A stretch of 28,959 nt of DNA from Tubiluchus corallicola (Eukaryota > Priapulida > Priapulimorpha > Priapulimorphida > Tubiluchidae): assembly GCA_030141605.1 (NCBI GenBank), contig JAQGDQ010000709.1, positions 80,001-108,959 on the forward strand. Reading direction: 5' to 3'. The notes under the pieces were generated by a model, which was not told where the DNA came from, made no database searches, and saw nothing but the letters and a program-made list of their open reading frames with translations. The position numbers were made by a program, and so were the translations under genes. This document shows positions 1 to 9,471 of this stretch, piece by piece (position 1 is the stretch's first letter; each line of letters begins with the position of its first letter).

Positions 1-105
1 CCATAATATTTTCACATTGGCAATGAGTACGAAGTTGAAAAAGTGCTGCAAGCACGGAATATTTTTCAGCCGCCTAAGACTCGGGAATGTTATACACATA
101 GTTAT

Positions 106-603
106 GGGTACCAAAGTACAAAGTTCGAAAAGAGTAGGTGCATTTCAAATTACTCGAAGCTGTAAAAAGTTCACGAGGCAGATAGTAACACAATAAAAAC
201 CTTAGTTTAGAGTACTTGAATGAAAGGACAACTCGCTTAGCATGTTGAGTTTATTTTACTGTTATCACTTAAACTTAGAAAAATAAAACACAGAAATTTG
301 CAGGAAAACTGGTGCCGTGGTAACCCCCCATTCAGTTGAAAATTATGACGTAACTGGTGGATTTTGTGTTTTTCGTAAGCACATCGTGGCTTTCCACTAA
401 GAATTCCCTTTTTTAGTTACATAAGTCTTTCAGAGAGGTAAGCATAATGCTAAATAATATAACTTTGTGTGGAAAGCTCTTTCAGAAAAACTTTACTGCT
501 TTAAAATTGCCTTTTCTTCCACATTTAAGTTAAAAAAGATTTTGATGTCGACTAAGCGAATAAAGCTGTACATTTGTACGTAGACTGACATGTCATCTCA
601 TTT
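106..603 (+). repeat. Repeat family A, direct copy 1
   Basis: This copy runs from GGGTACCAAAGTACAAAG to ACTGACATGTCATCTCA. It is nearly identical (about 97% by eye) to 2547-3040 in the same orientation, with a few substitutions and short indels such as CACGAGGCAGATAGTAACAC versus CAATAGGCAAATAACAC. No protein is encoded. Confidence 0.9.
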
Positions 604-1494
604 TGTCTGCATCACGAAACTGGAATGTTTTTAATATTAATTACTTGAGGGATGAAAATTTTTCGCGGATACGCGGAATTCCGAGTTTTTGCAAGACCAG
701 TAGTGCCATTTTTGTAACTCGCGTAAATTCGTTGAGAAAATTTTTACGGACCCAGTACATTATTTCATAAGCTTACCGCTAGTTGGCAGGCCATCACTTT
801 GTTTACATCACATACATCAGTGTAACCACGTGTATATCCCTATGTATAAAAATATAGAATCAATTGTGCGGAGTTATTTCAGTCAATTGCAGACAGTTTT
901 TATATACTTTTGCATAGGAGCGGCCAGTACTTAGGCGTTTTTGAGACAATTAGGTATCACGTATCCTTGATAGTTAGGTATTTTAAATTATGCATGAAAC
1001 AAGGTAACTGATATTTTAAGTCCACTTAGAGGCTCTCTATGGTCACAAAGTGTCTTTAATGCAGTTAAAATACTTGGCCACGATGAGTTATTCCTTTTGT
1101 GGCTTGAAACGTGACACTCGGAATTTTCATTAGGGATAAATTATTTTGCTCAAACAGAGCAAAACAGAGGATGCTTATTACTGAAAATGTTTTAATTTTA
1201 ACCGCGTATTTGCTTTGCAAATGTGCGCAGAGTTGTTACGCAGCCTGCATGTTAATTGTGACTTTCATGGGTTTGCTGTCAAAATCGTACTTATCACGTG
1301 TCTTTTGCCATGTCTTTATATGGCGAGGGAAGCAAGCTAAGAGACAGCTATGCGAATTTGGCTGTGAAAATTAAGCAGTGCTGGATCCGGTTAATAATGG
1401 TTAGTTGACTGCCGGGAAAAGGATTTTACATTTATGTAAATGAGTGCCCTGGTGTCAACTACAAACGTTACCGAAATTTACTAAATAGACCTAT
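604..1494. other. Unassigned interval
   Basis: AT-rich sequence between family A copy 1 and the GAGT array. An 87-codon frame at 1111-1374 has no recognisable domain. I see nothing else. Confidence 0.6.
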
Positions 1495-2164
1495 GAAGTG
1501 AGTGAGTGAAGGCTGAGTGAGTGAGTGAGTGAGTGAGTGAAGGCTGAGTGAGTGAGTGGTGGTGGTGGTGAAGTGAAGGCTGGTGGTGGTGTGAGTGAGT
1601 GAGTGAGTGAGTGAGTGGTGAGTGAGTGAGTGAGTGAGTGCTGAGTGAAGGCTGAGTGAGTGAGTGGTGAGTGAGTGAGTGAGTGAGTGAGTGAGTGAGT
1701 GAGTGAGTGGTGAGTGAGTGAGTGAGTGAGTGCTGAGTGAAGGCTGAGTGAGTGAGTGGTGAGTGAGTGAGTGGTGAGTGAGTGAGTGAGTGAAGGCTGA
1801 GTGAAGGCTGAGTGAGTGAGTGGTGAGTGAGTGAGTGAAGGCTGAGTGAGTGAGTGAGTGAGTGCTGAGTGAAGGCTGAGTGAGTGAGTGGTGAGTGAGT
1901 GAGTGAAGGCTGAGTGAGTGAGTGAGTGGGTGAGTGAGTTGGTGAGTGAGTGAGTGAAGGCTGAGTGAGTGAGTGAGTGAGTGAGTGAGTGAGTGAGTGA
2001 GTGAGTGCTGAGTGAAGGCTGAGTGAGTGAGTGGTGATTGAGTGAGTGAAGGCTGAGTGAGTGAGTGAGTGAGTGGGTGAGTGAGTGAAGGCTGAGTGAG
2101 CGAGTGAGTGGTGATTGAGTGAGTCAGTGAGTGAGTGGTGAGTGAGTGAGTGAGTGAGTGATAG
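1495..2164 (+). repeat. GAGT-type tandem array with higher-order pattern
   Basis: This is about 670 bp of (GAGT)n interrupted at irregular intervals by GAAGGCT, GTGGTGA and GTGCTGA. The block GAGTGAAGGCTGAGTGAGTG recurs many times. The region lies between the two family A copies. Confidence 0.95.
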
Positions 2165-2546
2165 TGACGAGCAATTTTGTAGTTCGATTATAATCTTGTT
2201 CTTCTAATTCGATATCACGATTAATCTTTTGCTGTAATTTTTTAGTATTTCAGCCATATTTTTCAAACATTGCAACACCGAAGTATAGCCTAAAAACGTC
2301 TTCATGGTTTTCGTCGCCGCCTGCCATTTTCGTACTTTTAAACTATTTTTACAGACATGGACATTCATAACATCTCTACTATTACTACGTCAACTACACA
2401 CGTCACGTGAAAACGAATTTGAAGCCCCAGTTTGCAACACTGTGTGTGCGCAATTGTCTAAAGTGAAAAAAAACGAAGAAAAGGTGCAAAGATTCCTTTT
2501 ATTTGTGCTAAAATACCGTCGTTTAGATAGTATGTCACGTATATTT

Positions 2547-3040
2547 TGGGTACCAAAGTACAAAGTTCGAAAAGAGTAGGTGCATTTGAAATTACTCGAA
2601 GCTGTAAAAAGTTCAATAGGCAAATAACACAATAAAAACCTTAGTTTAGTGTACTTGAATGAAAGGACAAGTCGCTTAGCATGTTGAGTTTATTTTACTG
2701 TTATCACTTAAACTTAGAAAAATAAAACACAGAAATTTGCAGGAAAACTATTGCCGTGGTAACCCCCATTCAGTTGAAAATTATGACGTAATTGGTGGAT
2801 TTTGTGTTTTTCGTAAGCACATCGTGGCTTTCCACTAAGAATTCCCTTTTTTAGTTACATAAGTCTTTCAGAGAGGTAAGCATAATGCTAAATAATATAA
2901 CTTTGTGTGGAAAGCTCTTTCGGAAAAACTTTACTGCTTTAAAATTGCCTTTTCTTCCACATTTAAGTTAAAAAAGATTTTGATGTCGACTAAGCGAATA
3001 AAGCTGTGCATTCGTACGTAGATTGACATGTCATTTCATT
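2547..3040 (+). repeat. Repeat family A, direct copy 2
   Basis: This is the direct partner of 106-603. Together they flank about 1.9 kb containing the GAGT array, an LTR-like geometry. I see no target duplication, primer-binding site or polyprotein, so a local duplication is at least as likely. Confidence 0.9.
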
Positions 3041-3059
3041 TCATTACTACTTTATAATT

Positions 3060-3150
3060 GCCTTGCTCTTGATTAATCTCGATTAATTGAATTATTGGAT
3101 CGATAACATCGATTTATACGTGTGTGTAGTCTCCATTAATCTATTAATCG
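3060..3150 (-). repeat. Possible hAT-like terminus
   Basis: The minus strand reads GATGGGCGATTAATAGATTA, followed by several ATTAATC / ATCGAT motifs, which resembles the ends of some hAT elements. No matching opposite end was found. Confidence 0.3.
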
Positions 3151-3650
3151 CCCATCATTTGTGAGTGAGTCTAGTCTAAACTAATGTGTCTTCACAAAGA
3201 CAAGTAAAATTTTAATAGTCTTGATGTGTGATGTCTTTCTATGTGGATTCGTTAGCCTATTTAAAAAACAATTGTTTTTCTGCGTGATTACTTCTTATGA
3301 AGCTCCCCCCGTCATTTTTCCATCATATAATTCTGGATAATTTGAAGACTAACATCGCTAGAAATCCATGATTCTATTTAGTCTCCCGAGTTCGTAGTTT
3401 ATTCACCAAAATGTCGAAGAGCGGGATTCATAGCCGTGTGGTCACGTATGCTTTGTACAAATAGTTTTGTACCAGCCTAGGTTCGATACTTTTATTGGGA
3501 AGTTTCACTTTGATTATGGCCGTTTGTCTCGTATAGGGAGAACGTATGCATATCCATGATAACGAGCAGTGTTCCAATCTTACGACCCACATGAATGTTG
3601 AGCAAACCGGATTCAAGCTTGCGGTGAAATGGATAAAACAATACTGACTT

Positions 3651-3666
3651 GGGGGGGGGGGGGGGG
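3651..3666 (+). repeat. G16 homopolymer
   Basis: Sixteen consecutive G bases, with potential to form G-quadruplex structure. The length may be unreliable in an assembly. Confidence 0.95.
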
Positions 3667-3754
3667 CTTTATAGTATAAGGCTTGTTCAACCAAGTTTCA
3701 CTGCCTATACACCGGCCTTTTATTAAATCTTTTATTAAATTTACTTACCTGTCT

Positions 3755-3910
3755 TTACGCTAGATGGCTCTGATTGACACCTATGAATTTAAGCGGCCGA
3801 ACCAGTTTAAGTCTCCAGGTGTCTACGATTTTCGTATTTTTGTGTGTGTATAAAAAGTGTTTTTTTTTTCTGATTCTATCTCAAGTTTATTACGCTAGAT
3901 GGCTCTGATT
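3755..3910 (+). repeat. Short direct repeat, 135 bp apart
   Basis: TTACGCTAGATGGCTCTGAT occurs at 3755 and again at 3890, implying a small local duplication of which only the end is still clear. Confidence 0.8.
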
Positions 3911-4344
3911 TGCACGTCGATATAAATTTCAGTCTCGGTTTCTTCCAACCGCTCTTCTCTTTAAGTTTCCAAGGTTTTCTTGTCTCAAACTTTGCTAAAA
4001 CGTAAACAAGGGCTGGCATCGGTGGGCTGCAGTAAAAACATTTTCTCTTCTGTTAGATCAACAGAGTGTCTAGAGTAAATACATCACTCGTATCAGTGAA
4101 GAATTATCGTTAATTATAAACTGTTTGAAGTAGCTGGATAATTGTTGAAACAAAATTTTAGCAGAGTATCGCATTCTACTTCAGCTACTGTTGGTACTCA
4201 GAAGTTTAAACATTGTTATTGAGAAGGTGCCATCCATTAGAACTTGAGGTCTTTCAAAGTTTCACAATTGCGCAAGCCCTGTAGTAGCTGCTAGGTGCTG
4301 TGGGAAAATACGCTCAGTTTAGTGGCCAGAGATATGCTTTGAAG

Positions 4345-5000
4345 TTATTGTTGATGATAAGTCTTTATTAGCCTCTTTTTGCAGCCAAAAATATCTGTAC
4401 TAACATTATACAATTTTACGTAGACACTATACAGAGTGAATTCTACAATATGTATTCTAATATTCATGTTACAATACTCTGTAATTAGCTTTTCTAATTT
4501 GTGCATATAACATTTCTTACAGCGATATTAAACAAGAAGTATTGAAGTGCGCGCTAAAATCAAGGTTATTAATGCAGCAAGTTTCCTGTAAAGTAACATA
4601 AAAATGCAGATAAATTGATATACCAAATTAATTGGATTCCAATTCAATGTTTAAATCCACAAGAGTTTACAATCAGTAATCTCAAGAACTACACAAATTT
4701 AATCCGTATTTTACTAAAAATTAACAGCAGGATCTTAAAGTAAAAGGGTCCTTTACAAAGTAGGTTAGTGCCGATATTAAATTTTCATTTTTAGTCCAAT
4801 ACACAAGATTTAAATTCTCATTGCACAGTCCGTTTAGTAGTACATTTCGCCTATTTGCGTCGACTCGAGGACATCGGTATATCAAGTGTTCTGGATTCTG
4901 GGCTTCCGTGCCGCATTCAAGTTAAATAAGACTATGACGATTATACTTAAGTGTTGGGATACTTTGTACGTTGTGTGATATTTTATGAACATAGTATTGT
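4345..5000 (-). pseudogene. Third non-LTR retrotransposon 3' end
   Basis: Reading the minus strand, 64 codons (4915 down to 4724, stop at 4721-4723) include CGTEAQNPEHLIYRCP and then VDANRRNVLLNGLC, continuing to ENLISALTYFVKDP. The spacing C-x8-H-x4-C in 'C..EAQ..EHLIYRCPR' is the C-terminal zinc motif of LINE polymerases, and 'LI.AL..FVKD' is the usual short end of Jockey-like proteins. A stop codon three codons before the first Cys shows decay. The long 3' UTR appears to end near 4345 with AATAAAGACTTATCATCAAC on the minus strand, a typical LINE end. The upstream limit is uncertain. Confidence 0.7.
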
Positions 5001-5361
5001 ATATTGTATACAGCCCCCTTGCTCTGTGCTCAGAGCAGCATACTTTAAAAAAACATTTAAAAGATGTAAATCTCTATAGTCACTTATCCATTAACAGGAA
5101 TCTGTAAGTAGCCTTGGCTCTTGGCTGTCCGTAATATTTTCATTCGCCATTTTTTCCCGTAAAATTTCTATCTGTGCTGTACATACGTTTTATCCTGATT
5201 TTATATTTTATACATTCTTGTAAATGTTTTGACATTTTTTAAATAAAAATTACGTATTAAACAAAACTTATTATTGTATAATGTTCATCCACTCAAATTA
5301 GTCTCTTATTTAACCAAATAAAAGCACGAAAGCAATACCAAGTTAGAAAGCCTGGAAAGTT

Positions 5362-5416
5362 TTTGCACCGAAACTGGGACTCGAACCCAGGCCTTTGTTT
5401 CTGGGCAGCTGAGTCA
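5362..5416 (-). repeat. tRNA-derived SINE fragment
   Basis: On the minus strand, ATGACTCAGCTGCCCAGAAA is followed by a perfect T-arm CTGGG-TTCGAGT-CCCAG. The D-arm region is incomplete, so this is a SINE head or tRNA relic. Confidence 0.6.
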
Positions 5417-5484
5417 TTGTTTATACGTTTTGTTCAGTCCTTTAACTACTCATTGTAACTGTAACAAATTAGAAAAACTTGAAA

Positions 5485-5560
5485 AAATGCTCGTTAATAG
5501 GAATCGAACTCAGGTCTGCGTTCTGGGCAGGCGTGCCACCTTTACATCGTGACTTCATTA
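5485..5560 (-). repeat. Second tRNA-derived SINE fragment
   Basis: The minus strand has GTGGCACGCCTGCCCAGAAC then GCAGACCTGAGTTCGATTCC. It shares GCCCAGAA and the B-box with the copy at 5362-5416, about 125 bp away, so the two likely belong to one family. The T-arm is degraded. Confidence 0.55.
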
Positions 5561-6048
5561 TTTTGTTCATTTCGTTGGCTTTGTCTATCGATCCACTTCA
5601 AAGTTTCACCTGCTCCTGTGTTCGTTTTGTTTTTAGTTCTCGTGTAAACTTGTCATCCTTCCTCCTTCTAATGATCATAGAATTTTTGTACACCACAAAT
5701 AATTTGATTAATTAGTCTGTTAATTGGTTTGAGTGGTCATTTTTCTGGTTCGGGCGATCTGTCTGAAAGTGCTACAAGAGTTTACACGCAGTCTAAAGTG
5801 GACGGTAATAAAGTCACAGGAAAAAAGTCACTATTTTGGCTAGGAAACCAAGTCAGGTAATCAAATAAAGTAATTATTCACGTCAGTGACAATTTATTTA
5901 AATACCATAGTCATTTAAAATGATAAACAGAAAATACTTTAAATCAGTTATTAACTGGCAATGTAGGACTTGTACATATTCACAACACTATTTATATGTG
6001 ATGATATTACATGTGAAAAAATCACGTTTTGTTCAATATCATAGAGTT
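5561..6048. other. Unassigned interval
   Basis: AT-rich sequence between the tRNA-like fragments and the first 5S SINE. No feature supported. Confidence 0.6.
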
Positions 6049-6060
6049 AAGGTTAGGAGT

Positions 6061-6563
6061 TATATACTACGGCCAAATCACGTTGAAAACACCGGTTCTC
6101 GTCTGATCACCGAAGTTAGGCAACGTAGAGCCTGATTAGTGCTTGGATGGGTGACCGCCTAGGAATAGCAGGTGCTGTAGGCTTGCGGGATGCCCACACT
6201 GTATCTCGACACTAGGCGGAGGAGCTGTACAAGCAGTCAACGGCTAGAGGGCAGAGGAGGTCAAGTGACCCAACGGCCATGTGTAGAGGAGTAAACCTTC
6301 CAAATCAGGAGTGGAGCCCCGAAGGCGGACCAGTGCAGCATGCTCACTGACTCCGGCAGCTCCTGCAGCCAACCTAGTGCCAAACGTATCACTCCGCTTT
6401 CCTTTGGACTACATCAGGGAGGAAGAGAGGGGGTTCCTGCGGTCTGGGCATCTCAGGATTTCCATAAACCTTGCCCAGGCGTGCGCCCTGGAGACGTTCA
6501 AGGATCGGACTCTCTTGGCGCACATTCCATTGTCTTCCGAGACAGAAGGATGGCAACAACAAC
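6061..6563 (+). mobile_element. 5S rRNA-derived SINE, copy 1
   Basis: Bases 6066-6184 resemble a full-length 5S rRNA, including GATCACCGAAGTTAGGCAAC and TGGATGGGTGACCGCC, the region holding the internal RNA polymerase III promoter. About 375 bp of non-5S body follows, ending ATGGCAACAACAAC. A very similar unit lies in reverse at 14166-14726. Both copies carry GTAGAGCCT where typical 5S has GTCGGGCC, so they descend from one source rather than two separate 5S pseudogenes. The copy is bounded by AAGGTTAGGAGT (6049-6060) and AAGGTTGGGAGT (6564-6575), an 11/12 match expected of a target-site duplication. Compared with copy 2 it has replaced or lost roughly 35 bp near 6495. The 5S-headed layout matches the SINE3 type. 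Open frames inside it are incidental. Confidence 0.85.
6066..6184 (+). pseudogene. 5S rRNA-like head of the SINE at 6061-6563
   Basis: This 119-bp stretch aligns with 5S rRNA from CTACGGCC to GCTGTAGGCTT. Differences such as GTTAGGCAACGTAGAGCC make a functional rRNA gene unlikely. It continues directly into SINE body with no T-run terminator, as expected for a SINE head. Confidence 0.85.
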
Positions 6564-6575
6564 AAGGTTGGGAGT

Positions 6576-7964
6576 ATGTCTTTTTGCCCTGGATTCAAGC
6601 TTGTGACTTTTCCTGTGACTTTATTACCTGGATTCGTAGTCTAAGAACGTGCTGGTGATAACGTTATAGCGCTTAAGCAAAATTAGTCCTAGACACAGAC
6701 GACCTATGTAAACGGGTTATTGTTTACAGTGGCATTATATGCGGATGAATACTGAATATATGATTCAGAAGATTCGCAAAACGCGTTTGTAAATCCGAGT
6801 TTATTGAAACGAAGTAAAAAAAATCGACGCAGATTTTTTTTCTTTTATTGAAATAATAATCACGATTAGTTTTCAAAGATTAGCAAAGGAAAATCTCTGG
6901 GTTCAGACACGTAGTTTTAATTGAGCCAATTTGGTGATTAAAGTTTATCAAGGCATTATTATTCTGATGGCAGCGTGACGTATGTGCGCGAAGTGTTTGT
7001 TTTTGTGCAGCGGATTATCACAGCTCCGCCCACTGCCACGCGGACTCCGCCTACCGGCTGTCTCCGCCTCTCAGCGCCTCGTGCAAGATCGGAAATGAAA
7101 TCTCGATAAGCAATTATGATTTCTTTGTATAGGTACGACGTTAACTGCGGCTAAATGCTTGCCTATTAAAAAACCGTGTCAAATGTTTCTAATGAAGCGT
7201 TGAAATCACGTGACAACCACGTGCGCATTTTAATGAATATGACAAAAATTATTATTCTCTAATGAGACGGGGGCGTTTTGTCAGTGCCTTGTACATAATA
7301 CTTCCAGGTGAATGGTTGGGGTGGGTGGGGGGGGGGGGGGATAGAAGAGTTAGCAATGCATTGCTTTGAGCCATCTGGTAAAGGGTTTATACTGAGACTA
7401 ATTGTTATGCGTGTCTGGATTGTGTAATGTATAATTGGGACTGGCATAATTGCTTGTAAATAAGCTTCATTTACAGTAGAATGTTTTCGCTCGGTCATTG
7501 TTGTGACAGAGACAATAGCAGGTTGCGCCCAGTCACGTTGTAATTACTGCATCATTAATTGTGGAAGCAGCAGCTATAGAAAATACACAAAGCGAAGTAA
7601 AGTCAAAGATGTACAAAACCAAGCAAAGTCAAACGAACGTGGTTTGATTTAAACCTGTATCGTGTATGCGAAAGCCGAAAAGTCTTTCGTATAAATTGAA
7701 TGTTCTCACATTTTTTCATAATTTATTTGAAAGCAAGATACTGTTCTTCTGAGACTTGCCGTGGTCGTAACCGTAAAAGAACTCAAAATACCCATTAAGT
7801 CTCAAAATTTTTTTATTTTTCTTTAGAAAGAAGCTTTCGCCCCCCCCCCTCCTCGCGGACTTCTTCAGCTGAAATTAAAGGGAAAGTCAAGCCTTCTAGG
7901 AAGTTAGGGTTAGTTTAATGTTCGCGAGAAATGTTAGAAGGGTTTAGCAATAAAACTGCAATAA
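6576..7964. other. Unassigned interval
   Basis: Contains the G14 run, a C-rich patch at 7840-7853 and GTTAGGGTTAG near 7904. No gene supported. Confidence 0.6.
7327..7340 (+). repeat. G14 homopolymer after GGGTGGGT
   Basis: Fourteen G bases preceded by further G triplets, giving four or more G-runs on one strand. Confidence 0.95.
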
Positions 7965-8150
7965 GCGCCTCGTGTAACTAGTAAAGTCACTTTAAAGTCG
8001 CGATCAGTTCATGCTTGGGCGCTCCCATTTTCAATGCCCATTCTTCTTCCAATGACGTCATTCGTCTTGAAGAAAAGTAACGCACTGTCGACCTTCACCA
8101 AAAGTATAATAAGTTTTTAGAGAAAAATTAGATAGCGAATTTTGTAATTT
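7965..8150 (+). repeat. Repeat family B, copy 1
   Basis: This shares CTCGTGTAA.TAGTAA, TCACTTTAAAGT.GCG, a TGACGTCA palindrome, CGCACTGT and AAAAGTATAATAA with 28783-28959, in the same order. It abuts the minus-strand family A copy that begins at 8195, so A and B may be parts of one larger element. Confidence 0.75.
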
Positions 8151-8194
8151 TTTTGCACGAACAGAGGGTAAGGTGCAGAAAATTGAAATAGTTT

Positions 8195-8786
8195 AAGCAG
8201 CGCTCGTTTACGGAAAACCACGATGTGCTTACGAAAAATCGCGAGGTCTCTCAGTTACGTCATGATTTTCAAGTGAATGACGGTAACCACCACGCCTGAA
8301 AATTTCCGTTTAGATGTAGTATATTGTAGCGGATCTGGGGTCCAGCCGGATCCGTCTTAAGATGTATAGAGCGGTATACAAGTTATGAAATACCACAGCA
8401 GACGAGAAAAGTTATAAGATTCAGAATACGAGTGTATAATAGAGTTTATTTCATAACTCGTATCTCTAAAAGAATGACATGTGAACAGACTTTTGTATAA
8501 AAATTAGCAAGCCTACAGCATTCGCCTTTACAGACAGAAAGGCCAGGTTGGAATCCTCACATTACGGCGTGCATTCTGTTTTGTACAGGTACATTTGCAT
8601 TACTGGGCTTCTCAACCATACTCATTACAAAGATTACTGTTGGTAAAAATCGTCTTCGTAACAATATTTTAAATATATGCGTTATAGACAATTTTTTGCA
8701 AATTTCTTTGCTACATTTTGCTAAGTTTAAGTGATAATATTAGAATAAACCCAATATACTGAGTGACTTGTCCTTTCCTTTAACAT
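8195..8786 (-). repeat. Diverged, interrupted family A copy
   Basis: On the minus strand 8786-8718 matches the 'AAAGGACAA...GTTTATT...TTATCACTTAAACTTAG' part of copies 106-603 and 2547-3040. 8330-8195 matches 'AAATT..CAGG...GTGGTTACC' through TTCGTAAGCACATCGTGG. About 390 bp of unrelated sequence (8335-8715) separates the two halves and looks like a later insertion. Confidence 0.7.
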
Positions 8787-8863
8787 GATATAGCGTAGAT
8801 TTTGAGAGATCTTGAAAGATATGTATAGATCTTGAAGGTCTCTTTCAAGATCTCGGCTATATC
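8787..8863. repeat. Long imperfect hairpin
   Basis: GAGATCTTGAAAGA (8806-8819) and TCTTTCAAGATCTC (8841-8854) are a perfect 14-bp inverted repeat. A second pair of arms lies outside it, GATATAGC (8787-8794) and GCTATATC (8856-8863). The loop itself repeats GATCTTGAAGG. It adjoins the end of the family A copy. Confidence 0.85.
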
Positions 8864-9112
8864 AGGTTGATTCCGTGAGGGACGAAAGATTGCCTGAAAA
8901 ATAAAGATTTTTTGAGACTTAATAGGTTGGAGGGAATTTTGACAATTCGACACACAATTTAAATACTCTAACCCTAACCTAAACCGTGACCTTAACGCGA
9001 ATCCGCTTCAAGAACTAATTTCTCGTGCGCGAGTATTTGGTGGTGGAGTAGACTTACGACGTCTCTCTTTCTGTGGGTTAAGTTCATATACAACGTATTC
9101 TGCTAAAATTAA

Positions 9113-9471
9113 GGATGTCACGAAGCTCCGCCAGAATTACGGCTTCGAAACCGAATCTCATTCCGGAGCTTTGATTCGATCCGATTCGAATCCTCTAAGT
9201 TCTTAGATAGTTTAGATCCGACCCGATTCAGCTTAGACTGCAGAAGCGATTCGGTAGTTCTTTATCACAAACAATCATACATACAATTTACCTTTAAAAT
9301 TACTTTGATAATTTAGTCTTGCTTGAAATATTCGCGCCATATTCAGCTTCAACATGTGTCCAGCTCATGAAATCCTACGTCATTATAATAAATTACATTA
9401 TTACCCACCACGTTATTATAAATGAGATTTGATTTAGATTCGGATTCGGTAATTTAAGATTCGTGACATCC
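9113..9471. mobile_element. Probable MITE with 12-bp terminal inverted repeats
   Basis: GGATGTCACGAA begins at 9113 and its exact complement TTCGTGACATCC ends at 9471. The subterminal sequence on both sides is rich in GATTCG/CGAATC. The length of 359 bp and lack of coding capacity fit a non-autonomous DNA transposon. The GATTCG-rich ends recall hAT elements, but no clear 8-bp target-site duplication is visible, so the superfamily is open. Confidence 0.6.

Larger units (their letters stand above)
3151..4344. other. Unassigned interval
   Basis: Non-coding; holds only the G16 run and the short direct repeat listed separately. Confidence 0.6.

Noticed and set aside
106-3040. Complete LTR retrotransposon
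   Set aside because: Direct repeats are present, but no gag/pol sequence, primer-binding site or target duplication was seen.
6311-6658. 115-codon frame, similar to a frame at 14143-14385 on the other strand
   Set aside because: Both lie in the body of the 5S SINE, so the protein similarity follows from the shared DNA; no start, stop or domain is conserved as a gene would be.
7904-8985. Telomere-like GTTAGGGTTAG and AACCCTAACC near 7904 and 8970
   Set aside because: Only about two units each; too short to mean an interstitial telomere.
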